Made by a program: the position numbers and the translations under genes
Shown here: positions 33,530 to 44,068 of the stretch, piece after piece
How positions within the stretch are numbered: position 1 is the first letter of the stretch
How the letters are laid out: each line of letters opens with the position of its first letter
Notes under the pieces: model-generated
What the model was told of the DNA's origin: nothing
What the model saw: only the letters and a program-made list of their open reading frames with translations
Database searches by the model: none
Origin: Hansfordia pulvinata
Taxonomy: Eukaryota; Ascomycota; Sordariomycetes; Xylariales
NCBI GenBank assembly: GCA_006538405.1
Contig: BJKQ01000027.1
Location: 1-64,000 of the forward strand
Direction: 5' to 3'
DNA: 64,000 nt

Positions 33530-35199
33530 ATGACTCCAGAGGAGAACATGACCGAGAAGGCACCCGCGCTGGAATCGCCAGGCTCCCGGTCCTCGACCAC
33601 GAGCGCACAAGCCAAATCCCCTGATGTTTCCGTGGCAGATGTTGGGAGCGGCTCGGTCGCCTCCGGCACTTCTGCTGGCGCCGGGCCTCGCGACGTCGAG
33701 CCAGGCCCACCGGCGCCGGAAACCCCTGCACCGTACACGGCATATCCGGCATCCCGTCAAATGTTCATTGTCCTCATCGTCACATGCGCCGGCTTCTTCG
33801 CACCCCTCTGCGGCGCCGTGTACCTCCCCAGTCTGCTCCTGTTCCAGGGCGTGTTCCAGACGTCGGCCGATGTCATCAACGCCACTGTGAGCGTCTACAT
33901 GGCTGTCTTCGCTGTGACGCCGCTGTTTGGGGCTGCCGCCAGCGACTACGGAGGCCGAAAGTCCGTCTACATCGGCACGCTGGCCCTGTTCCTCGTTGCC
34001 AACACCCTCCTGGCCGCGGTCCCGGCCAACATTGGCGCGCTCTTCGTGCTGCGCATCTTCCAAGCCCTGGGCGCGTCCGTCGTCACCTCGGTCGGCGCCG
34101 GCACCATCGCAGACATCACGGAGCCCGCCAAGCGAGCCTCGAGGATGGGCATATTCCTGCTGGGGCCCCATCTGGGCCCGGTACTCGGCCCGTTGATCGG
34201 CGGACAATTCTCAACGCCCAATCGCTGGAGGTGGATCTTTGGCTTTTTGTGTGAGTAAACACGCATTCATTTGCTATGCTTTGCCAATTTTCCGTCTTTT
34301 CTTCCAAGTCCAGCACCCATCCACTCCTCGATATCCTGAAAAGACGAGACACTGACTTTGTTTTGCACGCAGCAATCGCCTGTTTCCCGGTCTTCTTGCT
34401 CGTCGTCTTCTTCCTGCCGGAAACCCTGCGGTGCCGTGTTGGTAACGGGAGCGCCTTTGCGAGCGGATCGTGGATGGTGAAGCCCAAATTGCGACAGAAA
34501 CAGCTCGTGCCCGAGGGTGTGTATCCGAAGCCGCCTCGACCGACCCCCAAGAGGCTGTACCGGCTGCTTCTCTTCGTTCCGAACCTGATCGTCAGCGTTG
34601 GGTCCGCAATCCAGTTCTCGGGGCTCTACTGCGTGTACATTACTTTTCCCAGGGTCTGGCAGAAGCTGTACGGGTGGACTGGCAGCCAGACCGGCTATGC
34701 GTACCTCGCCCCGGCCGTCTTCCTGCTGGCCTCGTCGCTGGCAGTGGGTAAGCTATCGGACCTGCAGTACCGGCGCCTGAAGGCCCAGCATCCCGAGGGT
34801 AAGGCCCCGGCCCCGGAGAGGCGAATCGACATCCAGATCTGGGGTTATCTCACCGCGGCCGCCGGCAAAGCCATGTACGGCTGGTTTGTGTTCTATCACT
34901 TCCACCCTGCAGCGGGCTTGGCGGCGAGCGCCGTGGCCGCCGTCGGTACTGGCCTCGTCATGGTCACGAGCACGGCGTACCAAACCGAGTGCCAGCCCAC
35001 CGCAGCCGCCATGCTCGTGGCGCTGTCCGGGCTGCTGCGGAACCTGGGTTCCGCTATATCGGCCGCCATCATCGACCAGCTTTTGAGTGCCATGGGGCTG
35101 GGGTGGTGTTTTACCGGCCTGGCACTACTTGATGCGCTGTACAGCGGCGCTATTATCTTCCTGCGCATCAAGGGTCACCGGTTCCGACAAAAGACGTAG
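33530..35199 (+). CDS. MFS exporter, Dtr1/Qdr3-like (DHA1 family)
   Basis: Exons 33530-34250 and 34373-35199 (donor GTGAGT, CTGAC branch, GCAG acceptor), 515 residues. A hydrophilic Ser/Pro-rich N-terminus of about 75 residues is followed by twelve membrane segments. The drug:H+ antiporter motif A reads GAAASDYGGRKSVY in loop 2-3, motif C-like GIFLLGPHLGPVLGPLIGG in TM5, and RWRWIFGFL follows; FFLPETLRCRVGNGS after TM6 is typical of the Dtr1/Qdr3 branch. Yeast Dtr1 exports the dityrosine precursor made by Dit1 and Dit2. Its place next to a DIT1-type synthase points to export of the cluster product. Start chosen as the first ATG with the family-like leader; a second ATG lies seven codons downstream. 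Confidence 0.9.
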
Positions 35200-36074
35200 G
35201 GGCTTTTCAGGGCATCGCGGACGCGGAAAAAAAATCTCGAATGAGGAAATACTCCCAATAGACGGGAATCCCCTTGGAGTGTGGCTTCGACGCGTGGCTA
35301 GGCTAGACTAGGTACCTAAATAATAGAACATTCCATCTCATGCCATCCGCACAACGCACATATCAAAACCTGCATGCATTCATCCTGTGCCCCTGCCCCT
35401 GATCGAAGCTTCTACAGGGACAAATTTCAGCCAATATCTTCGCCCAGCGCCCGGATTGCTGACAGTTTGTTTCGTGTTGAGAGCAGCTCTCCACTTGGGC
35501 GGTAAGCTTCGCCTGCCGGTTTATCGGTGCCTCGATTGCCTAGTGGACGGATCGTGGGACAACGCGCCGCCCCCCGCGCAGGCCACCAACGGGAGCGACC
35601 GAGCTGCGCTGAGCCAATGGAGGGAGTTCGGCAGCCACCGAAACAGTGATCTTGGTTGCCACAAGGAAGCGCCGAGCCGCCCCAGGGCGGGCCATATGTT
35701 TCAAATGGACTTTCTTTGTTCCCCTGGCCTGGCCGCAAGAGGCCGGTCCCATGCACATGATGTGAGTGCACGACCCCTGCGCTGACAGGAGGTGCTTCCT
35801 TTCCAAGGGATCGCTAGCAGAGGCCTGGCTGCGAGTGGAGGACGATGGAAACAAAGCAATGCAAGCCCCCGGGTGGTAGGGCGCGGATGCGACTATGGGC
35901 ACGTCCTGGCCGGCGTACTTAATCTCCATCCATGGGCTCTTCTTTGTCTTCTCGGGTGTATTTCCGATGGTCCAGGGTTGTTGCCGACGCTCATTCATTC
36001 CTTCGTTCATTCGTTCATTCGACAATTATCTATTCGCTGGTCGCTTCTATCAACATTAATCTGCACCCGTCAAG
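35200..36074. other. Intergenic region
   Basis: 875 bases between two genes in the same direction. The last 80 bases contain a TTCATTC(G) repeat (about five units, 35990-36020), which lies in the likely leader of the DJ-1 gene. No gene recognised. Confidence 0.5.
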
Positions 36075-37033
36075 ATGCTGGCGTTGCGAGTTCTGCCCTC
36101 TCTTCTGGTTTCCGTCGCGGCGCTTTCCCTGCGAAGCCCTGGAGGCGCAAGCGGAGGCGGCACGGGGCTCCTGGGACGGGCCCGTGACCACGACGCCGCG
36201 GAAAGCCCGGCGAGGAGGAGGTCCGAGGATGGGACGGCGGCGGCGGCGGCGGCGGCGGCGGGCGAGGCGAAGGGTCCGCTGAACTTCGGGGTGGTGCTGT
36301 TCCCGGGCTTCGTCATCTCGGACGTCGTGTCCGTGACGGACCCCCTGCAGCTGCTGGCCAGCACGGTGCCGGGCATGAACCTGTACGTGCTGGCGGAGAC
36401 GATGGACCCCGTCAGCACCGACCCGCAGTCGGGCGCCGCCGCCGGCCCGGCCTCCTCGTTCTACCCCAGCATGAACCCGACGCACACCTTCGACGCCCCG
36501 CCGGCCGGGATCCAGGCCCTGGTCGTCCCCGGCGGGCCGGGCGTGCGCGGCAACGGCACCGCGGCGGCCGCCAGCTACCTGGCCAGGGCGTTCCCGGACC
36601 TGGACTACCTCATCACCGTCTGCACGGGCAGCGGGCTCGCCGCCAAGGCGGGCGTCCTGGACGGCCGCCGCGCCACGACCAACAAGCACGCCTGGGAGAC
36701 GATGACCAAGCTGGGGCCCAAGACCACGTGGGTCAGCCCCGCGCGCTGGGTGGTCGACGGCAACGTCTGGTCTTCTTCCGGGGTAAGTCTCGAGCGAAAC
36801 GCGCGCCCGCGCACCCATCTCCTTGCCGTGTCACGTCTCCCCCGTCTGGAATCTAGGTATGCTAACATGGCGCTTTGCAGGTCACGGCGGGGATCGATTT
36901 GGCGTTCAGCTTCATTCAGCAGTTCTGGGGCGCCGAGGCGGCGGAGCGCATCGGCGGGCTCATGGAGTACGAGCCGCACCCTGCGACGTACGACCCCTTT
37001 GCGGAGCAGTTCAAGGTGAAGCCGACGGGCTGA
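36075..37033 (+). CDS. DJ-1/PfpI protein, isonitrile-hydratase-like, secreted
   Basis: Exons 36075-36782 and 36881-37033 (GTAAGT donor, GCTAAC branch, GCAG acceptor), 286 residues. The N-terminus is a signal peptide (MLALRVLPSLLVSVAALSL), followed by a low-complexity segment with an alanine run near residues 55-61. The catalytic fold has VVLFPGFVISDVVSVTDPLQ with an acidic residue where family members have one, VVPGGPG, the nucleophile elbow YLITVCTGSGLAAKAG with CTGS, HAWETM and SSSGVTAGIDLAF across the intron. The CTGS elbow and SSGVTAGID are shared with isonitrile hydratase (InhA type), a DJ-1 superfamily enzyme converting isonitriles to formamides. Next to an isocyanide cluster this suggests product turnover or self-protection, apparently outside the cytosol. 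The function is inferred, not shown. Confidence 0.82.
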
Positions 37034-38292
37034 TTGGAGCCCACGGAAGATATCCGGGCAGGAGACCAGAGCGACAGGCCAAGGCCGGGCTGCCTTGGTG
37101 CAATTCTGCAGACTGGGCTTGCTCGACTGGCGGACGTGTGCGGATAAGTGCAATCACGCCGTTATTGGGAACATGGAATATGGGGAGGGGGCGAAAGGGG
37201 AACGCCTGGTCCAATGGTCGGAACAGCCAGCAAGCCACGAATCTCTCTCCCCGGGCTGAGCGTGGAGGGGAACGGGAGTCCCGAAGCCGCGCTGGCTTGA
37301 CGCAACTTTGGATCCGTGCATTTGATTTCAGTGAAAGAGTATTACACTGATGTACGAGTACAATGCGTGTATATATCACAAGGTGGGCCCAGTCCTCGCC
37401 AAGGTCTATTTCCAGTGGATTGCAAGTTGGCACTGTAGGGTACTTGACTGCATTAGGTAGAATACCTTACATACCTGATAGGCGACGGTCTGGTAGGCTC
37501 ACGCCAGTTTGACGATGTCCACCACGTTGACTTTCTCGTGTTCTAATCTTGCAGTTGCAGAGGTGTTGCACGGGTGTGATTGGTGACGTGCAGCTTGGAA
37601 GTCCTGCAGGGTGGAAGTAGTGGAGGGGAGCTGCCGGCGCGTGTGTGTCGGGTCGGATGTCTGTGTGTGCCCAGTGTGCCAGTCACGCCAGTCTCCTGGG
37701 GAGCGCCTTCCGCCCCACTTCACAGCCCCTCCACATGCTCTTTTGGGAAATCTGCTCAAATCGCCGCAACTCCCGCGTCGCAGACATCCCGCAGACATCC
37801 CATGCCGAAAACTGCTCCCTTTGCTTTCCGGCCCCCCGTCCCCCAGGTGTCGTCGGCAGCACACTACCTATCTGAACACAGCGCGGCCACGAAATCATGC
37901 CACTGTATGGATGCACACGGGGCGCTCAGGCATCGGCCAGGCCCGAATCTGACGCTCCTCTTTCGCGGTACCTACATCGCCAACCGACGGGCAATCCCTC
38001 TCCTGCAGCCTGGGGATCGCCCCGGTCCAGGCTGTGCCGTCCTGCCAACATGTCGGCCTCCACGAAAACGGACCCAAGGCTCCTTCTATTTGAACGAGAG
38101 ATTTCTACCGGGTTTCCTGTGAGGCCCTTCGGTCTCATCATGCGACATTCGACTTTCTCGGAAGCCTACAGTCACTCTGCAGTCCAGCCTGCTCGCCCCC
38201 TTGTTGCTCGTCATTCGCTCAATCATCGCTTTATATAGTTGCTCAGCCTCAATAGCCCGACGACCTTCCAACCGAAAGAAAAAAAAAACACA
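37034..38292. other. Intergenic region
   Basis: 1.26 kb without a recognisable gene. Short frames on both strands overlap each other and look accidental. An A run (about 13) lies just before the Atg22-like start codon. Confidence 0.5.
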
Positions 38293-40222
38293 ATGCCCAA
38301 CTCCAGGGAGGTAGTCCCCGACGGGGATAACATCCAGAGGCCCCTCCGGAAAGACGGCTCTGCGGGCGCATACGGGAGCTTTCCTGACAATGGCGACGCA
38401 CCCATCAAGGTGGCCGTCGATGAGTCTACTTCTTCCTTGCCCGAAGACGAGACCCCGTCTCCTCTCCGGAATAGCCTTCTCTCCAACCGTGCTTTGTGGG
38501 CGTGGCTGCTCATATGCTACTCTGTGGGTTAATCCAACAGCAGGATGATCCCCCCCCTACTCGCCATCTGTTTGTGGCTGACATGGCTCTCAGACGGGAC
38601 CAGCAAACGGCGTGGCTTCGCGATATGTGCCGGCGCTTCTGCAGTCCGTGGCCAACGCCATTGGTCACAAGCCAGGTACCAATGAGCCCTGCGCAAAAAG
38701 AGGCAACAGCATCGCCTGCAACGTGCCTTTTGGTCGCTGGGAAGTCAACTACAACAGCTACATCCTCTACCTTGAAGCCATCAGTCGCTCGATCGAAGGC
38801 GCCTTGACCCTTTTGCTGTCCGGCATCGCTGACTATGGCCGTACGTCTCACCCCTTTCACTCGCGCATTCCGATCCGTTCCAGGCTTCCCTAAACGAGCT
38901 GACCCCTCCGTTGCAAAACCAGACTACCGCAAGGCACTCATGGTAGCAAGTATCATCCTCTTCGGGACCTTTGCCTTGCCCTTCGCTGCCTTTACCGAGA
39001 AAACACAGCAGAACTTAGTCACCTACGCGTCGCTGTGGCTTACCATGAATGCCGTATCGGCAGCCTATGGAACCATTGAAGCGTCGTATATCCCTCTATT
39101 CATGCGACAGACAGGCTGGTTTCCAACTACAGCCGAAAACCCACCATCTCAACTTGCCCCAAGTCAAGACGCTCTCGCGTCCCAAGCCTCGGCCTCGGGC
39201 GAGGCTCGCCATAGGAAACAGATGAAGCGCGGCACCACTGCTAGTGTTTTGAGTCTCATCGCTGGCAACCTGGGCTCAATTACCGTACTTCTGATTGGTG
39301 TCATTATTGCCTACACCAGTGCCTCGGGCCCGAGCGACGGCTACAAATCATTCCTCATAGCCATTACCGTTGGAGGTGCCATGACTATAGTCTTTGGTAC
39401 TGTTGGCTGGTTTCTGGTCCCATCGGTCCGAGGACCGGATGCACCCTCCAAGAACCTCCCTTGGCTTGCGCTCAGAAATCGTATGTCTTCGCTCCCATGT
39501 GGCCCTACCTCGCCCCCAGCGACGCGAGTCTTCTCCGATCAAACAACTCACACCATAGCGCAGAGTATGACCTTCTCAAATCAATTCGCAAATATCCAGA
39601 GGCATTCAAGCTCTGCATTGGCTGGGTGCTGTGGAATACAGCAAGCAGCAACTTCAGCTCAGTCCTCGGCTTAGCATTCCGCGAGGTCACGGGTTTGGGC
39701 ACGGGCGACCGGCTTTACACGGTTTACTCCTTCATGGGTATTGTGACTGCCAGTCTGGGCTCGCTGACGTGGATGTTCGTCTATTCGGCGATGACGTGGA
39801 AGATGAAGACCTACGCTTATGTGTTCCTCGCTCTTCACCTCTTCTGGTGCTTCTGGGGAACATTGGGCATTGGTCAGAACATCCCCATTGGGTTCAAGCA
39901 CACTGCCGAGTTCTGGGTCGAACTTGCCCTGCTCAACCCTGCAACGAGCGCGCTGCGTGCATGCAACCGCGTTATGTATGCTGCCATGTTCCCGAAGGGT
40001 CGGGAGGCGCACTTCACTGGCCTTGAGCTGACGCTGGCCCTGGCCACTGGATGGATCAACCCGCTAGTTCAGTCGGTGATACAAGATGCGACTCACAACC
40101 TGCGATACCCCATGCTGCCAAACCTGTTTCTCTTTCTTTTGTCTGGAGCGTTCTATGTATGGTTTGACCTGGACAAGGGGATCGAGGAGTCGATGCAGCC
40201 TTGGGAGCCTGAGGCGGAGTGA
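38293..40222 (+). CDS. Atg22-like MFS transporter
   Basis: Exons 38293-38523, 38594-38840, 38923-39480 and 39564-40222, 564 residues in consistent phase. The first donor is GTGGGT directly after TGCTACTCT; this gives CYSTGPANGVASRYVP, the family signature. Other Atg22-type segments: DYGHYRKALM after the second intron, SYIPLFMRQTGW and KYPEAFKLCIGWVLWNTASSNF after the third, NPATSALRACNRVMYAAMFP near the C-terminus. Yeast Atg22 is a vacuolar amino-acid effluxer linked to autophagy; the many fungal paralogues are of uncertain substrate. It borders the isocyanide cluster but nothing ties it to the product. Confidence 0.88.
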
Positions 40223-41757
40223 GACTGGTCCCTTGCTCCCCGCTAGCTATTTAACGCAATAGATTTATCGGCCCCCGTCTCTCGTGTTCTAGATGGGTGT
40301 GTTCTCCATGTCCCCTCGGTCGGCTCGGCCGCGTAGGTCTACCAGAGCCTCGAGAATATGGATGAGTTAGCTTGCAACCTTCGTCTGTGCCGGCGGACGT
40401 AGCTCTACGTCGGTACACTCGAGCATGCGTAGATGCCCTGATTGTCGGACTACGCGACTTGTGAGCGCGTCGTCTCTCGTCCGCTGCATCACAGTCTCCG
40501 AAAATCGAACCCGACCGGGGCAATGGAGAGATTGCCGACAGGACATTACACTAAAGGTAACGCGAGGTACCCTCCTGCATCTTCACCCTCCCAATTTTGG
40601 ACATTCACGTTCAAACTCTGCTGCATTCTCGGCGATAGCACTCTCTATCACCCAGCTTTGCCATTTTAGAAGAAGTCTGAGACAATCCTGAAGGCCCCTG
40701 TGCTCGTTCAGTCTCAAGAAGATTCTACGAGAGCCTCCTATCAGATGAAAACAACCCCCAAGTCTTTCGGACTGCACTGTTGACGTTCGACGGTTGATCG
40801 TCCCGATTCTTTCGCACTCTCGCCGCGAGATGCCCGCAACCCTCGAGTCGACAAGGGTTCGCGATGGACTGGTGTCTAGCGATGAAGCCCATGACCACGG
40901 ATGGGTCTATGGCTGTGTGATTTTCGGCTCCCGCCCCGTGGTGGTAGACGTGCGGCAGCGGGGGAGGGGCTCGGGCGGCAACGTGATGCGTGATAGCCGC
41001 CTCATAACAGATTTCCTCGTCATGATCGGGATGTGCCATGCACCTGTCAGCGACACTGCGCAGCAATTCTCCCGGCACGATTAACCTTTTTTGAAGGGGG
41101 GTTCATCCTCAAGACTGACCAGCCAGCCTTGTGTTGACAGCGAGACCACATTACAGCCGCCCTGGGCCGAAGAATGCGTTCTTTCTGGCTGGCCATCACT
41201 GTATATCCTGATGAGCCTGGCGGCGAATCGATCCGTTTATTTCTTGCGCTTCTAGATTCCTCTCTTATGGGTCTCCTCGTTAAGCGCAGGCCCATAAGTG
41301 CGTGGAATGAGCTCGCGCCAACATAGACAGAGTAAAGGAGCGGAAGCCACGGGCGCTGAGCCGCAGCCGTGGACCTCTCCGTTCCGGGCCGTCAGTCTGT
41401 CAATAGGTAGGACAGGGTCCCTCCCTGGCCCACGAGCCGGTCAGCATCAGAGGATATGCGAGATGGTACCTTTCTATCTCTTGAATCACAATCGAGGGAT
41501 GGGCCGCCATGACGAGAAGCAAAGTGTTGCATCCGTCGCTTCCTATTGCAGGGTATTATACAAACATCAATCCCACAGTGTCATCATCTTACACCCCGAG
41601 AAACCACCACATCTTCGCGCGAGTCAGCGCGCACCCCGCCAGGAAGTATCACAAGAAAAGAAGAGAGAATCAAACGGGACCAGCCCTGCGACCCGAATGT
41701 GCCAGGAGCCTCCGCGCCGCCCACCTCATACCACCCCCCCCAGACGAAAGCCCTCCG
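40223..41757. other. Intergenic between convergent genes
   Basis: 1.5 kb with no convincing gene. Frames such as 40725-41078 (minus) and 41298-41768 (plus) show no family resemblance and overlap with others. Confidence 0.5.
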
Positions 41758-42669
41758 TCAGTGCGTGATCTTGAGCTTGAAGAAGTGGACCTCGGCAGTC
41801 TCGGTGGTGTCGGTGTCCTGGTTGTAGTTGCCGGCCTTGAAGAAGGCCTTCTTGGTTGTGAAGTAGGTCTTCATCGTCCGGAAGGGGTCCTGGTTGAGCC
41901 TGGCGAGCAGCTTGCCGCCCTCGAAGCGCACCTCGTAGGTGAACCGGGTGCCCGGAGCCACCGAGCCGATGGGCTGGAGGTCCTGCCCTCCGCCGCCCTC
42001 GGCGGCCTGGGCGGTGCCGAGCTTGACCGTGCCGTCCGCCCCGTAGTACAGCTCGGCGAAGGGCTTGTTGTGGCCGTTGCTCGACTGGAACACCTGGCCG
42101 ATGCACACGTTGTGCACGTTGAGGGCCTTGAGGTCCGCGACCAGCCGGTTGGTCCCGGCGTCCGGGCTCCAGGGCTCCTGCTCGCCGAACTCGGTCCTGC
42201 AGTGCTCGCTGCCGGACGTCTTGAGGCAGTGCGTCTTGTCAGGGCTGCCAGGCGCCTTCATCACCATGGCCCCGCTCTGGGCGTCGGTGTAGAAGTATTT
42301 GCGGCCCGCGTCCTCGTAGCCTCCGCAGCCCGAGAGCTTCGACGAGGAGACGGAGTCCGGCGAGTCCTGGCCGATCGGGAGCTGGAGCTGCCAAGCAGAG
42401 AGGTCGAAGTTGCCCCCCGGAGCGCATTTTGGGTTCAGCGCCGAGGGAGGGCCTGCCGAGGGTGCGGGCGAGCCGGCTGACGCTCCGGAGCTCGACGGTG
42501 TAGGGTACTCGACCGGTGCCGCGGAGCTTGTTGGCGTGGCATAGCCTTTGGAGGAGGAGGAGCTGGTGTGTGTAGGGGAGTGATGCGATGTAGAGTATCC
42601 CTGGCGCGGCATGGCATAAGCTACCGCGCAGGCAAAGGGGGCGCTGACGAGGAGAATCGAAGTCTTCAT
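41758..42669 (-). CDS. Secreted PL7-type alginate lyase family protein
   Basis: Intronless, 303 residues. Signal peptide residues 1-19 (MKTSILLVSAPFACAVAYA), then a Ser/Thr/Pro linker to about residue 78, then the Alginate_lyase2 jelly-roll: NFDLSAWQLQLPIG, HCRTEFGEQ (position of the RxE catalytic strand), VCIGQVFQSS, FAELYYGADG, FTYEVRFEGGKL and the C-terminal KAGNYNQD with the catalytic tyrosine. Family lyases cleave uronate polymers by beta-elimination. The QIH motif, whose histidine takes part in catalysis in many PL7 enzymes, reads QVF here, so activity or specificity may be altered. Fungal substrates are probably plant, algal or bacterial glucuronans rather than alginate as such. Confidence 0.87.
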   Translation of the reverse strand: MKTSILLVSAPFACAVAYAMPRQGYSTSHHSPTHTSSSSSKGYATPTSSAAPVEYPTPSSSGASAGSPAPSAGPPSALNPKCAPGGNFDLSAWQLQLPIGQDSPDSVSSSKLSGCGGYEDAGRKYFYTDAQSGAMVMKAPGSPDKTHCLKTSGSEHCRTEFGEQEPWSPDAGTNRLVADLKALNVHNVCIGQVFQSSNGHNKPFAELYYGADGTVKLGTAQAAEGGGGQDLQPIGSVAPGTRFTYEVRFEGGKLLARLNQDPFRTMKTYFTTKKAFFKAGNYNQDTDTTETAEVHFFKLKITH

Positions 42670-43131
42670 TGTTATCGGTGCTGATTGGTCCCGTTACTGG
42701 GTGGAAGATGTGTGTGGTGGTTGTGCTGGGGAATCACACAGTCAGCCTTTCCAAGCAGGACATCTCGCCCTCTTATCACGCTGGAGGTTGGGGCGGATCG
42801 CAGCCCGCAAAGCAGAAGATCGAGTTTTCTACTGGTGAGAGTCGGCAGACCACTGGCTGGAGGCTGGACGGTAGTTGCACGGAGCCTCGGGCCGTCTTTG
42901 ACGCCTACGAGCTCAACATTCCATGGCGAGCCAAAGAACACAAGCGATGGATGAGAGCTGAAGACATTTCTCGTACTGATTGTTAGCCGCGGCGCTGTAG
43001 ATCGCAGCTAGTCCTTTGCCAGCGGGATGGAGGGAGATCTGTGCCTGCGTCCCTCTAGCGGATCATGGGCCACGAGCTTCTTTCTACATTCAGACAAGAC
43101 TACGGCAGTCGCACGAACCTTGCCGACAGCG

Positions 43132-44016
43132 CTAGAGACGCTTGATCTCGACGACAACGACCCTCGCAGACTGGGACAAGCTGAAGATGGTCTCACGCTG
43201 CCCTGAATCCCTATCCACTTTGGGTTTTCTGTCCGTGGAGTTGCGCGCACTTGCAACCGACACGGGTATCATGGTCGGCAGGCAGCTGAGCACATGAGGT
43301 TGGCGGGTGGGAATCTGGCGTTGCATCCATACAATCAGATATCGTGCTGATGCTATTCGCAGGTCATTCGTTTTCAGAAGATCTGCTGATGCTGTTGAAA
43401 TGTACAGCTGGTATGCCTGCAGACCTCCGATTGCCGATCGCCAACCATGCCGTGAACCCACAAGCGCGGTGCGGGGAGGAACACGATTGCGTGGGTCAAG
43501 CCTCAAGGAAGCTAAGCCATCAGTAATCCCGACATCTGGGACGATTAGCACAATGCCCCAGGCAGAAAGCTGAGGCGGGGGCGGCCTAGCTCGATGTTGG
43601 CGGATCGGAAGGTGAATCCTAGGAGATGCTTGACTTATAGCGCATTTATTTCCCGAGACTTTGTTTGTCATAAGTATGTACATAGAGGAGGAAGGGTAAT
43701 CGTTGGCTGCTTCAATCTTGAACTCGCTTTGCGAAAAGCAAGCAGCGGTTCTTTTGTAGAAAGCGCTGAAGATCGACAACCGCCCGGTGAGGATGCTCGC
43801 TTTCCTCGAGAAGGCACTGGCAGTTTGGAGCAACTCGTGATTGATCACTGCCTCGAAGGGTGCTATGAAGTCACGGGCTCGCAAATCAAGCGTCGTGGTG
43901 CTCAGGTCGTCCTCCAAGGCGCCTACGAGTATGCTCTCAGGGAATAACGAGGTGGCCGACAAGCGATGGATCGCGGTAGCCACAGCAGCACAATAAACAC
44001 AGATAGAACGGTCCAT
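43132..44016 (-). CDS. Long open frame, hypothetical
   Basis: A 294-codon ATG-initiated frame in a region with no other gene. That length is unusual for chance in DNA of balanced composition. It has no signal peptide, domain or motif I recognise; the middle contains CFSQSEFKIEAANDYP-like globular sequence, the rest is basic and low in conserved patterns. It lies 52 bases downstream of the rhodopsin-domain gene on the same strand. It may be a decayed or lineage-specific gene, or chance. Confidence 0.3.
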   Translation of the reverse strand: MDRSICVYCAAVATAIHRLSATSLFPESILVGALEDDLSTTTLDLRARDFIAPFEAVINHELLQTASAFSRKASILTGRLSIFSAFYKRTAACFSQSEFKIEAANDYPSSSMYILMTNKVSGNKCAISQASPRIHLPIRQHRARPPPPQLSAWGIVLIVPDVGITDGLASLRLDPRNRVPPRTALVGSRHGWRSAIGGLQAYQLYISTASADLLKTNDLRIASARYLIVWMQRQIPTRQPHVLSCLPTMIPVSVASARNSTDRKPKVDRDSGQRETIFSLSQSARVVVVEIKRL

Positions 44017-44068
44017 CCAGTCCCTCCAGACTGCGGCCTCCTCAACTCGGACGTCACGGGGAGCAGAT

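Noticed and set aside
36823..37350. 175-codon plus-strand frame after the DJ-1 exon
   Set aside because: It overlaps the last intron and 3' flank in a different frame and shows no family resemblance.
43594..43947. 117-codon plus-strand frame
   Set aside because: It overlaps the longer minus-strand frame, begins with non-ATG context, and has no domain or splice partners.
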